This document shows positions 34,418-43,852 of a stretch of DNA of 64,000 nucleotides, piece after piece. Position 1 is the first letter of the stretch. The number at the start of each line of letters is the position of its first letter. The position numbers and the translations under genes were made by a program. This DNA comes from Desulfuromonadaceae bacterium (GTDB taxonomy: Bacteria; Desulfobacterota; Desulfuromonadia; Geobacterales; Pseudopelobacteraceae), in the NCBI GenBank assembly GCA_028683855.1, contig JAQUHA010000009.1:1-64000 (forward strand), written 5' to 3'. A model generated the notes under the pieces. That model saw only the letters and a list, made by a program, of their open reading frames with translations. It did no database searches and had not been told where the DNA came from.

Positions 34418-37400
34418 TTACCAGAGAGACTTAGTATTCCACTGCTCAACCGTACCGGCAGCGTCAAATGTCGTTCCGCCGGCAGTTGCGGCATCGTGAC
34501 ATGCAGGAGAAACTGCAGATCCGGCTGTACCAAAGAACCAAGGTCCAGGATACGATGATCGCGATCCGGAAATAGCGTAAGCACCACCGCCAGGGAAGCG
34601 ACCTAATCCGTTGCCAGATGAGTTAGAACCGGAGAAAGGCCCAATAATAGTAGCTGTTGGTGTAGTATTTGTAACACGGTTTTTATGTCTTGCATCAAGA
34701 CAGTTTGTTACCAGAAGTCTTGGCAGATTTGAGTTGTGCGGTGAATGGCACTTGGAGCAGGTGTAAGCGTGCTTGGTGTTACCTTGATTGCCACCACCTG
34801 TAGCGGCCCAGCCATCAACAGAGTTGTGAATTCTGGTCATAGTTTTCCAGTTGGTAGTTGATGGCGTGGCAGTACTGTTTATCGAAGCTTTAGCATGGCA
34901 CTTCATGCAAAGACCGGCGAATTGAGTATCTGCTAATGTGTTCAAAGTTGTAGCTGAAGTGCCAAAGTTCCAAGCAATACCAGTCGTAGTAACTGCTATA
35001 GTAGCTGCCTGCATTGTGTTCTGATCTATATGATAACCAGCAGTTGCAGCAGCAGCCAAAGGAGTAATTAAGCTACCACCGCCGTGTGCATAATTTACAG
35101 ATGCAGCATCCTGCTTGTATGGTGAAGTAACAAAAGTCTCTTTCAGCATAGGAACAGCATACTGACGATTTGCAGTCAGAATTCCGGGTGATACTCCATG
35201 TGGGTCATGACAAGGAGTACAGAGCCCACCAATAGTAAGGTTATTAACTATTACAGTACCCAACCCAGATGAGGCACCAAAGTGACCACCCTGATTCGCA
35301 CCCATATTTTTGCCAAGATTATAAGTGCCGGGAGATGTAGCAGTTACATTAATATAAGGATAGGTCGTTAGCTTCGGAAATGGCTGCCCTGCCTTACCAA
35401 AGTAAGCTGAATCGTTATAACCAATAATAGCCTGAGTTGCACCATAAGTACCGTACCCCCATGGAGTAGAACCACCACCAGCATCAGTAGCAGTAGCAGC
35501 AGCCAAATTATTATGGCAGTCAAAACAGAGAGCAGCACCGTTATTGTATAGGTTTTTAGCTCCCGCTGAACCACCGTCAGTTGGTTTATAAGTAACAGAA
35601 TAACCACCCTTATTAGCAGTAGTCTGCTTTAAAATACCACCCTTTTTAATACCGGTAGCACTGTCATAGCTTGTTGTGGCAACTACACCTGTTAAATCTG
35701 AACCGTGTGAATTGTGGCAGTCAAAGCAGAGAACCTGGCTTGTGGCAGTAGATCCGCTGGTATTAGGATAGTTGGCAACTGTAACAGAGTCTTGTGCATT
35801 TTCTGCCAGAGTGTTCCAACCGCGCTGATTGCTTGCAGCATTACCGTGAGCTGAGTAAGCTTTTGTCTGCGAGTTTTTAGTGTTTGTGTAGTTTCCGGTA
35901 AATTTGCCCCAGAGAGTTGTAGTTGGATCAGAATATTTCGCAGCAATACTCTGTGCAGTGCCGCCCAAACCACCAAGAGTAGTAGCAAGAGCCTCCCATG
36001 AATATTTTACAGGAGTATTTGTATCACCTAGTGCAGAGAAAGGTGTTATTCCCTTATTTCCATCATTATGACACCCGATGCAGTGACTATTTATCTTCGC
36101 AAGTTCGGTACGAAGCGAATCGGTTGCTCCACCACTGGTATAGGCAACACCAGTAGAGACAGTATATGTAGGGCCAATAGGACGCGTAGTTGCATTCCAG
36201 ATAACAAGGTCAACCACACCGCCAGCAGTACCCTGATGGTAAGAAGTTGTACCGCCTGTTGCATCAGATTCCCAGTGACACTGGTAACAAACAGTACCAT
36301 CTACCGCAGCAGCACCCTGATAATGATGTGAATACCCTGCACCAAACTGAGGAGTAATTGCTAAACGGTTACCTTTAGCTCCATCACCACCAGTATCATG
36401 GCAGCCTGTACATGAACCACCTTCTACAGTGCCGTTTATATGGAGCGTGTTGTCAAAGAAAATATTGTTAAACGCAGTAGGTGCCTCATTTATAGTCGGA
36501 TGACAGCCTGTTCCTGTGCCATTCGAAGAGCAGGTTGATAATCCAGCAAAATTTGTCACCGCAGAAACAGAATGTGAAGCTGGTGGGAGATCATGACAAA
36601 TCAAACAGTCATCAATAGAACCGGTGATAGTTACAGCCCAGGTTGGTACTTTTGTTCTATGGCAAGCAGTAGCAGAAGAACAGGTTGTTCCGTTATAACC
36701 GGCGACTGAAGCCTCAGCAGGTAGTGCAGTGTCATTATGACCAGCAGCATCAACAGTCCCAGGAACTGCATGACAGTCAGCACAAGTAATAACTTTTGTA
36801 GTAATTGCATGAGTATTATTCAAGTGGCTGACATGAATTGTAGAACTTGCGGAATTAGTCGTTCTTGCAGTTGTTGTAAAAGTAGCTTTATCTGAGACGT
36901 CACTGTGACAAATTGCACATTCTGCTCCACCACTTACTGATCCCCATGTTGGGCTTAAAGTACCGTGGCAGTTAGTAGTGTTGCAGGTGCCTGGCGTAAA
37001 TGCGTCATTATTAACTGCAAAACCCGATGGTCTTGAATAAGAACCACCACTGATTGATCCAGCCATATCAATAGTTCCGGATGAGTGATCAAACGTTGTA
37101 TTTGAGGAATGGCAGAGTGTGCAGGTTGTCCCATGTGAAGCAACTGAGTGCGAACCGGGGAATGAACCGGTTGAACCACCTACACGAGTAGCACTGTCTG
37201 TCAAAGAGGGATAACCATTATGGCACTGATTGCAGTTTGTGATTGTTGAGGCAGCCTGCGCGGTTATAGTGTAAGTGTGCGTAGCCGTTCCCAAAGTGGA
37301 GTTAACAGGCGTTGTGAGTGTAATTACAAATGTTCCGCCGTTACTTGATGCAGAAACGGGTACATTAATAGTACCGGAGGTTGAGAGAGCAGGAATGTTA

Positions 37401-38620
37401 AGAGTACCGCTTATTGCGGTATAATCAACACCGGCAGTAGCAGTGCCGTTTGAAGTTGCATAATTTACAGCAGTAGCTTGCCCTGATGCAGCAGATAGTT
37501 GAACAGTGAAAACTGCAGGAGTTACTGATTTATTACCGGTAGAAGTTGATGAAATAAATCCGATAGTAGGAGTTCCATCATCATCGGTAATTGTAACAGT
37601 TTGAGTTGCAGTGCCAAGTGTTGCACCGTTAGTAGCATTTGATAGCGTAACAGTAAATGTTTCGCTACCTTCATCGTATGAATCATTTAAAATTGGAACG
37701 GTAATGGTTTTAGCTGCAGCATCGCCATCAGCCCAGCTTAATGTACCGGATGTAGATGTATAGTCCTGGCTAGCAGTTCCTGTTCCGTCAGCAGTCGTAT
37801 AATCAACTGTAACGGCACCCGTAGAACCACCGGTACGATTTACGGTGATTGTTGCATTACCCACCGCTTCAGCAACAGTCTGTGTTGTTGCAGAAACTGC
37901 AAGTGAACCAGCGGTGGCAGCAGCAGTTTCCGTAACAGTGAAGTTGGTTGAAGTAGCAGTACCGGTAATACCAAAATAAAAACGAACACCGGCCGTACCA
38001 CGATAAGTATAGGATGTTTCAATCAGCAAGCTATGGCCACTCGCAACCCGACCAGTACCATTAATTGTGAAATCTCCAGCCGCCCAGGTTGTCTGTGCTG
38101 TAGTCCCGGCAGTACCAAGCGTCTTGGTTGCGCCAGTTGCAACAAGAGTTTTATTTCCGGCGGTGCCGGCAGGATCATAATCATATAATGAAACACTGAC
38201 TGCTTCATTTGTCGCTGCCGGTCTTATAGCCATACTGGCACTTATATTTGATATATCCATGGCTGAGGCATACACAGGAGCATACAATCTCTCAACAATA
38301 TAGGTCGAGCCACTGGTTGTAAAACCTGCCGGATAATATCTTGAACCTGTACCGGTTTCTGCGGTACCAAGAACCGTTTTAGCAGGATAACCGGTAAAAG
38401 AAGATGGAGAACCAGCAGGTAGATTGGCCGGGCTATCAACACCTATTGTTGAGGCAGTGCTTGCCTGCATATAATAAGTTATCACTGCAGCCTTGGCATC
38501 TTTTGGCTGATACCATCCCTGATACATAAACACTGTGGTTGCCATCGTGAGGAGGAGAACCAGACTGGTTTTCATCCACCAGCTCATTCCATTCAATTTT
38601 TTCTTAATTACTTGTCCCAT
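34418..38620 (-). CDS. Calx-beta/multihaem c-type cytochrome hybrid
   Basis: From the ATG at 38620 (GGGAGGAG six bases upstream) the protein has 1400 residues; the frame runs 47 codons further without signals. Residues 17-33 are a hydrophobic export or anchor segment. Two Calx-beta-like domains lie at about 235-350 and 350-450, with the DYTSTSGTLSW and SYDEGSETFTVTL motifs. From about residue 460 I count 13 CxxCH sites (first CNQCH, last CSKCH), plus CNTTNCH (CxxxxCH) paired with CAICH as in Geobacter tandem haem domains, and longer spaced Cys-His motifs that may not bind haem. It is likely an outer-surface electron carrier with an adhesive or structural front part. Confidence 0.8.
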   Translation of the reverse strand: MGQVIKKKLNGMSWWMKTSLVLLLTMATTVFMYQGWYQPKDAKAAVITYYMQASTASTIGVDSPANLPAGSPSSFTGYPAKTVLGTAETGTGSRYYPAGFTTSGSTYIVERLYAPVYASAMDISNISASMAIRPAATNEAVSVSLYDYDPAGTAGNKTLVATGATKTLGTAGTTAQTTWAAGDFTINGTGRVASGHSLLIETSYTYRGTAGVRFYFGITGTATSTNFTVTETAAATAGSLAVSATTQTVAEAVGNATITVNRTGGSTGAVTVDYTTADGTGTASQDYTSTSGTLSWADGDAAAKTITVPILNDSYDEGSETFTVTLSNATNGATLGTATQTVTITDDDGTPTIGFISSTSTGNKSVTPAVFTVQLSAASGQATAVNYATSNGTATAGVDYTAISGTLNIPALSTSGTINVPVSASSNGGTFVITLTTPVNSTLGTATHTYTITAQAASTITNCNQCHNGYPSLTDSATRVGGSTGSFPGSHSVASHGTTCTLCHSSNTTFDHSSGTIDMAGSISGGSYSRPSGFAVNNDAFTPGTCNTTNCHGTLSPTWGSVSGGAECAICHSDVSDKATFTTTARTTNSASSTIHVSHLNNTHAITTKVITCADCHAVPGTVDAAGHNDTALPAEASVAGYNGTTCSSATACHRTKVPTWAVTITGSIDDCLICHDLPPASHSVSAVTNFAGLSTCSSNGTGTGCHPTINEAPTAFNNIFFDNTLHINGTVEGGSCTGCHDTGGDGAKGNRLAITPQFGAGYSHHYQGAAAVDGTVCYQCHWESDATGGTTSYHQGTAGGVVDLVIWNATTRPIGPTYTVSTGVAYTSGGATDSLRTELAKINSHCIGCHNDGNKGITPFSALGDTNTPVKYSWEALATTLGGLGGTAQSIAAKYSDPTTTLWGKFTGNYTNTKNSQTKAYSAHGNAASNQRGWNTLAENAQDSVTVANYPNTSGSTATSQVLCFDCHNSHGSDLTGVVATTSYDSATGIKKGGILKQTTANKGGYSVTYKPTDGGSAGAKNLYNNGAALCFDCHNNLAAATATDAGGGSTPWGYGTYGATQAIIGYNDSAYFGKAGQPFPKLTTYPYINVTATSPGTYNLGKNMGANQGGHFGASSGLGTVIVNNLTIGGLCTPCHDPHGVSPGILTANRQYAVPMLKETFVTSPYKQDAASVNYAHGGGSLITPLAAAATAGYHIDQNTMQAATIAVTTTGIAWNFGTSATTLNTLADTQFAGLCMKCHAKASINSTATPSTTNWKTMTRIHNSVDGWAATGGGNQGNTKHAYTCSKCHSPHNSNLPRLLVTNCLDARHKNRVTNTTPTATIIGPFSGSNSSGNGLGRFPGGGAYAISGSRSSYPGPWFFGTAGSAVSPACHDAATAGGTTFDAAGTVEQWNTKSLW

Positions 38621-38639
38621 TGTATCTCTCCTCCCGCGC

Positions 38640-41600
38640 TTAGTACGTAGACCAAATTGGTGTAGTGAAGTAGTGACAGCTAATATTTGAACAGGTCTTT
38701 GGTGTATCAGCAGAAGACCCACCCGCTGTACCGCTGTAAAGAGTAGAGCCTGTTGTGCCAAACAGATATGTAGATGATATATTTACGTCAACCGAATTTG
38801 ACATATGAGTACCACCTGTATGACATACACCGCAAACATTTGTCCATGAAGGATTTACAGATCCATAAGTATCGCTTGCAGGTGACAATGTAACCGTAAA
38901 GCGATTTGTTGTCAAATATGTTATGTGGGCTTCGTGAGCACCCTTGCCTTCAGGATTAATTGCAATAGCTGCATCCCATGATCCTGATTCATAACCATGA
39001 CATCCATTGCAAGACCCGCCTGATGACTGAACTATACCGTCAATATGAAGGCGACGATTTGTTTCATTGTCAAAACCACCAGTGGCATTAAAGTGACTAT
39101 GACAGGTTGTACATGAAGTAGTAGGATCAGCCGAGCCATGTGATCCAGCAACTGATGCCGGTGGGTTGCCATGGCACATAGCACAGTCCGTCAGCTTAGT
39201 ACCAGTCATAAGATTTGCTGACCAGCTTGGCGTTCTGTTAGTTCCGGTCGTGTCGCCATTTTTCAGACTTGCACCGTGACAGTAAGTTGTACATGTACCG
39301 TTAACATCTGTACCTGACCAAGCAGCTGCAACACTATTATCCGTAGCAGTAGATGCATTAGTGAAAACAACATTAACAATATTACCATTCATATGGTCTG
39401 TGAAAGTCACCGTTGCAGAACTGTTATGGCACTCTGAGCAAGTCAACTCACGCGAGTAGCCGTAAGAAGTGACTCCATTAACGTGCGCCTGGTGAGCACC
39501 GATTGCCGGTGCCATATTAGCATTTGTTGCAGAAGCTGCAGGTGTACCGTGACACTTTGTACAGAGTGCATTGCCTGTGCTGGCACCCCAGGTAGGTGGA
39601 TTATAAGTACCGTGACATGAAGCAGTTGCACAGGTTGTGTAAGGAGAGCCCTTTGTTTTCTCAAGTGAGTAGCCAACATTTGCTACGTCGATGTTACCGT
39701 CTGCATGACCATTGGCAAAGGTCGCAGCGGTTGTTGCCGTTGTACCTGTTGCATGACATTGTATGCATACTGCACCGGAAATTGCCATATGTAATGTATG
39801 ACTTCCAGTATTCGGTCCACTTGCAGTGATTACTTTATTGATTCCTGTGTGGCATGCCGCACAACCTGTAGAAGTTGCGCTCCAGGAAGGTGTAATTACA
39901 AGACCACCAACACTGTATGGGTCAGCATGGCAGGTAGCTGTCGAACAGGTCAGAACAGATGACGTTGAATGCTTAGTAATGTTTGTGGTGCCACTGGTGT
40001 TTTTGGTACCAATTACATCTATGTCAGCATCTATATGACCGCTTACAAGCGATGGTGCAGTTGTAGCAGTTGTGCCAGTCGCGTGACAGTCTGTACATAC
40101 ACCGGTGACTCCACCAACCATTGTAGTAACCATATGTTTAGCATGAGCGCCTGTTGCAGGACCGGTAGCTGTGATTGCGTTTCCACCAACATGACACGCT
40201 GCACAACCTGTAGAAGTTGCGCTCCAGGAAGGTGTAATTACAAGACCACCAACACTGTATGGGTCAGCATGGCAGGTAGCTGTCGAACAGGTCAGAACAG
40301 ATGGCGTTGAATGCTTAGTAATGTTTGTGATGACAATGGTATTTTTGGTACCAACAACATCTATATTTGTGTCTATATGACCATTTGCAAATGTAGGTGC
40401 TGCTGTTGCTGTTGTACCGGTTGCATGACAGTCAGTACAAACTTTTGTTGTAAGCATTGTGGATGTCATATGTTTGTTGTGAGCACCTGTTGCAGGACCG
40501 GTAGCTGTAATTACGTTTCCACCAGTATGACACGCTGCACATCCTGTAGAAGTTGCACTCCAGGAAGGTGTAACTACAAGACCACCAACACTGTACGGGT
40601 CAGCATGGCAGGTAGCTGTCGAACAGGTCAACGTAGAAGCAGATGAGTGCTTGGTTATATCTGTTGTGCCTCCGGTATTTTTTGTACCAATAACATCAAT
40701 ATCACCATCCGCATGACCATTTAATAGTGTGGCAGATGTTGATGATGTTGTTCCGGTAGCATGACAATCTGTACAGCCCCCTGTAACACCGCCAATCATT
40801 GTAGATGACATATGTTTATTATGGGCACCAGTTGCAGGCCCTGTTACTGAAATAGAGTAAGCACTATGGCAGGCATTACAACCGGAGGCTGAAGTACCCC
40901 AAGTTGGTGGTGCAGGCGTGTCGGTACTGTATGGATCAGCATGACAGCTTGCACATGCAGTTGGGCTATCAACGTTTACTGTTCCATTTACATGGTTAGC
41001 GCCTGTTTCAGTATAACCAACATGGCAGGTTGTACAACTGGAGTTATTTACATCGCTAAGTTGTACAAAGTGAGTTGCATGTGATGTGTTTGTATATCCG
41101 GCAGGTGCAGTGGCAGTTGCATGACAAGAGCCGCAAGCTGCTGTGCCACCCCAGGTTGGATCGCTGAATGCGCCCTTACCATTACTGTGACAGTAAACAG
41201 CCGAGCAACTTGACCCAGAAATTGTTGGATTAGTACCCGAAAAGCTTATGTCTTTAACTGCGTTGACGTGTTTTCCTCCTGCAATGTTTACTGTTGAATT
41301 GTCAATTGCAGTTGTTGAGTGACAAGTTACGCATCCATATCCCCTAGAAGAGATGGTGGTTATGTGGAAAGTGTGTGAACCAGTATCAGGAACCGATGCA
41401 TGACAAGCATCACAAGTACTAATAGTTCCAAGACCACCAGCCCATGTTACAGTTTTTGGTGAACCAAGTGTTGTTGTTGATGTGCCGTCACTATGGCAGT
41501 AAATATTTGAACAGTCTGTTCCGTTGTAACTGGCATTGGATCCAGCCAAAACATCAGAGGATACTGGCACTTTTGTAACAAACTCACCGTTACTGAAATT

Positions 41601-42965
41601 TCCGTCATTATGTGTGTCTCCAGTACCTTCTGAACCATTATGGCACTGTTTACAATTAAATGAGTAGTTAGTATGACTTATGTGAGGCGTTGTATCTTCA
41701 TTTATGGCATAACCAGAAGCTTTATTAGCTTCAGTTGGCGGATAACCGTGGCAAGTATCACAAGCACCAGCACCTGGACGGAAAGAGCCAGTTACTTCGT
41801 TGTGTTTATGACAAGCTGCACAGTCAACCCTGGTTAGAGTAGTACCGTCTATATCAAAGTGAGTCGGAGTTAGATTGTGGCAGCTTTGGCATACACCACC
41901 ACCACCTGCTGTGTAATATTTTTTATTCACAGCATCGTTGAATATAATTCTCTTCGAGACGCGACCAGCAGATGAATATGTGAGATAACGACGTACCAGA
42001 TAAACGTTTGGTATATCTGAAGTGTCACCGGCATTAGCGGCAGCATCAAACTCAACATGACCAGAGTGGCAGTCATTACACTGAACACCATGATTTGACA
42101 ATACAGTGGTATTGTGTGCCGTTTTATTCGTGTGACAGTTTGTACAGATATTTGTATCATTTGCTGTAGCACCAAAAGGGCTTACACGAAGAAGATGACC
42201 TTTTGCATTTGGTGTCTGAGCTGAGGTAAATGAATCGAATGTTGAAGAGTCAGAGTCAGAATTATGAACACCGTGACAGGTTGAACAGACAACCAGACCA
42301 TTTACAAGTTTAACCTGTGCAGTCGGATTAACTGTGTTAGTCAAAGGGGCACTAAGATAATTACTTGAGTTGTTGCTGTAAGCTGTAGCATAACTGACAT
42401 TTACCGGATGAGTACCAAGAGTATGAGTTGGCAAATCCCGAGGTGCATGGCAATTACGGCACATCTGATCAGAGGCTTTATTGTCGGCACGAAGGTACGG
42501 AGTTGTCAGAGACTCCACATTGCCTGATGTTCCATGAACACTATGGCAACGACCACAGGAAAGATAATCCTTATAGCCAGTCCAGAGAAGTCCTTTTGCA
42601 CGCGGATCCAAGGTAGGTTTCTGGGCTCCTGCAGCTGGAACAACATCAGTACCAAACCACTTATGAGAATTCATGACCGGAGCATCCTGAGTCACCGTAA
42701 CTGTGGTGCCAAATGGATTGGCAAAGTCGTCCTTAACAAAATTCTTTGTAGATTCAACGCTGGAGGAGTTGTGGCAGACCAAACATACGTTCTGACTGTA
42801 TGTTACATCTCTGTTGCCAATAGTTTTACCGAGTATGTGGCACGACCCACAATTATACCCGAAACTTCCTGTGATTGAGTTGTGTGAACCTTGATTTGCA
42901 AAAACCAGGTTTGGAACCACCAACAACAGTGTTACAGCAAGATACTTCAAAAATTGTTTGTTCAT
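38640..42965 (-). CDS. Giant multihaem c-type cytochrome, about 38 haem motifs
   Basis: This 1441-residue protein has a signal peptide (cleavage about residue 23, after VFA). By eye I count 30 CxxCH sites, seven CxxxxCH (CSNIYCH, CSAVYCH, three CSTATCH, CATASCH, CSNISCH) and one CxxxCH (CTTYCH). CxxxxCH followed by CxxCH is a hallmark of Geobacter-type haem domains. Three near-identical units of about 113 residues, each with CSTATCH, CAACH and CTDCH-type sites, occupy roughly residues 700-1040. A role as an extracellular or outer-membrane electron conduit is expected. Maturation would need the periplasmic haem lyase, not encoded here. Confidence 0.85.
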   Translation of the reverse strand: MNKQFLKYLAVTLLLVVPNLVFANQGSHNSITGSFGYNCGSCHILGKTIGNRDVTYSQNVCLVCHNSSSVESTKNFVKDDFANPFGTTVTVTQDAPVMNSHKWFGTDVVPAAGAQKPTLDPRAKGLLWTGYKDYLSCGRCHSVHGTSGNVESLTTPYLRADNKASDQMCRNCHAPRDLPTHTLGTHPVNVSYATAYSNNSSNYLSAPLTNTVNPTAQVKLVNGLVVCSTCHGVHNSDSDSSTFDSFTSAQTPNAKGHLLRVSPFGATANDTNICTNCHTNKTAHNTTVLSNHGVQCNDCHSGHVEFDAAANAGDTSDIPNVYLVRRYLTYSSAGRVSKRIIFNDAVNKKYYTAGGGGVCQSCHNLTPTHFDIDGTTLTRVDCAACHKHNEVTGSFRPGAGACDTCHGYPPTEANKASGYAINEDTTPHISHTNYSFNCKQCHNGSEGTGDTHNDGNFSNGEFVTKVPVSSDVLAGSNASYNGTDCSNIYCHSDGTSTTTLGSPKTVTWAGGLGTISTCDACHASVPDTGSHTFHITTISSRGYGCVTCHSTTAIDNSTVNIAGGKHVNAVKDISFSGTNPTISGSSCSAVYCHSNGKGAFSDPTWGGTAACGSCHATATAPAGYTNTSHATHFVQLSDVNNSSCTTCHVGYTETGANHVNGTVNVDSPTACASCHADPYSTDTPAPPTWGTSASGCNACHSAYSISVTGPATGAHNKHMSSTMIGGVTGGCTDCHATGTTSSTSATLLNGHADGDIDVIGTKNTGGTTDITKHSSASTLTCSTATCHADPYSVGGLVVTPSWSATSTGCAACHTGGNVITATGPATGAHNKHMTSTMLTTKVCTDCHATGTTATAAPTFANGHIDTNIDVVGTKNTIVITNITKHSTPSVLTCSTATCHADPYSVGGLVITPSWSATSTGCAACHVGGNAITATGPATGAHAKHMVTTMVGGVTGVCTDCHATGTTATTAPSLVSGHIDADIDVIGTKNTSGTTNITKHSTSSVLTCSTATCHADPYSVGGLVITPSWSATSTGCAACHTGINKVITASGPNTGSHTLHMAISGAVCIQCHATGTTATTAATFANGHADGNIDVANVGYSLEKTKGSPYTTCATASCHGTYNPPTWGASTGNALCTKCHGTPAASATNANMAPAIGAHQAHVNGVTSYGYSRELTCSECHNSSATVTFTDHMNGNIVNVVFTNASTATDNSVAAAWSGTDVNGTCTTYCHGASLKNGDTTGTNRTPSWSANLMTGTKLTDCAMCHGNPPASVAGSHGSADPTTSCTTCHSHFNATGGFDNETNRRLHIDGIVQSSGGSCNGCHGYESGSWDAAIAINPEGKGAHEAHITYLTTNRFTVTLSPASDTYGSVNPSWTNVCGVCHTGGTHMSNSVDVNISSTYLFGTTGSTLYSGTAGGSSADTPKTCSNISCHYFTTPIWSTY
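39859..40880 (-). repeat. Tandem repeats of about 340 bases inside the giant cytochrome
   Basis: The segment beginning GCACAACCTGTAGAAG recurs at 39859, 40201 and 40537 (the third with small changes), spacings of 342 and 336 bases. A fourth, weaker unit follows. Each unit encodes three haem sites, so copy number changes the haem count in frame. Confidence 0.8.
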
Positions 42966-43000
42966 AATGCACTCCTAACAAAGCATGAAAATGTTTGCAA

Positions 43001-43810
43001 TTATTTATCGTGACAGGAAAGACAGAGAGCACTACCTGTATTACTGGTTACAAGAAAAGGCTTATAGCTTATATCTGAACTTGTATCAACATGAGGATCA
43101 TGACATGTAGAGCATTCTACTCTATTGTTGCTACCAAAAAACCTCGCTCCAGCAGACTTTGCAGAAACAACGTCATGCAAACCCACAGGGTCGTCTGCAT
43201 AGACATCAGAGTAACTGAAGTTAATAGGATGGTCGTTTGTCAGATCTGTACCAGATGTTCCACCAATGTTCATCGATGGCCCTACTAAACCCGTAAAAAG
43301 ATCAGGTTCCGGTGATGGCATAATTAAGGGCGTAAGCCCGCCAGTTGTCGTATCTATAAGCAATGTTCCAGCAGGGTAACTGAACGGAGTTGCATCAATA
43401 GCTGTTGGTGACGAAGCAGTATGAAGTATATTCATTGCAGTCTTGCCATCATGACAACTAAGACAGAGAAGAGATGGTGAATCTTCCGGAAACGGAAGAG
43501 CTGATTGGGTAGTTGTGATGTTTGATAATGTACCGGACGATGTGTAAAGTCTGAATGCCGTATTCCCGCCGGAAGCCTTGTTCCAAAGCAACTTGGCTTG
43601 TCCCGGGTTGTGAGGTGTATGACAGAACACACATACCTGTGTCATCCCCGAGGAGGCGGTGGCTTTGTAAACACTTGAAAGTCCAGTTGTCGAGAAATTA
43701 TGCACAGTATTTGCGACATTGCTTGGAACAGCGGCAACAGAAGCAGTAGTTACAAGAACTGCAGATGCTAACGATGCCAGTAATAAATATTTTTTTGAAA
43801 TTAACTTCAT
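43001..43810 (-). CDS. Exported tetrahaem c-type cytochrome
   Basis: The 269-residue protein has a signal peptide of about 27 residues (ending SVAAV) and four CxxCH sites: CVFCH at residue 60, CLSCH near 114, CSTCH near 236 and CLSCH at 263. The last haem His is the third residue from the C-terminus. CHTPHNP and STCHDPHV resemble doubled CxxCHxxH sites in small Geobacter cytochromes, where the second His can be the distal ligand. The gene sits between the NHL protein and the giant cytochrome in the same direction, with short gaps, so it belongs to the same operon and probably passes electrons to it. Confidence 0.85.
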   Translation of the reverse strand: MKLISKKYLLLASLASAVLVTTASVAAVPSNVANTVHNFSTTGLSSVYKATASSGMTQVCVFCHTPHNPGQAKLLWNKASGGNTAFRLYTSSGTLSNITTTQSALPFPEDSPSLLCLSCHDGKTAMNILHTASSPTAIDATPFSYPAGTLLIDTTTGGLTPLIMPSPEPDLFTGLVGPSMNIGGTSGTDLTNDHPINFSYSDVYADDPVGLHDVVSAKSAGARFFGSNNRVECSTCHDPHVDTSSDISYKPFLVTSNTGSALCLSCHDK

Positions 43811-43852
43811 AATATGCCCTTTATATTGGATATTTTATTACTATTAAAAGAG

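Noticed and set aside
38621-38761. A 47-codon N-terminal extension of the hybrid cytochrome
   Set aside because: It overlaps the end of the giant cytochrome gene and has no start signal; the ATG at 38620 has GGGAGGAG before it and is followed by an export segment.
39826-40646. Plus-strand cysteine-rich ORFs opposite the giant cytochrome, near-identical to one another
   Set aside because: They are antisense shadows of the tandem haem repeats; the Cys come from the complement of repeated Ala, Thr and Gly codons. No ribosome binding site or conserved domain.
39859-40880. Regular repeats resembling a CRISPR array
   Set aside because: The period is about 340 bases with no unique spacers, and the repeats are in frame and encode haem domains.
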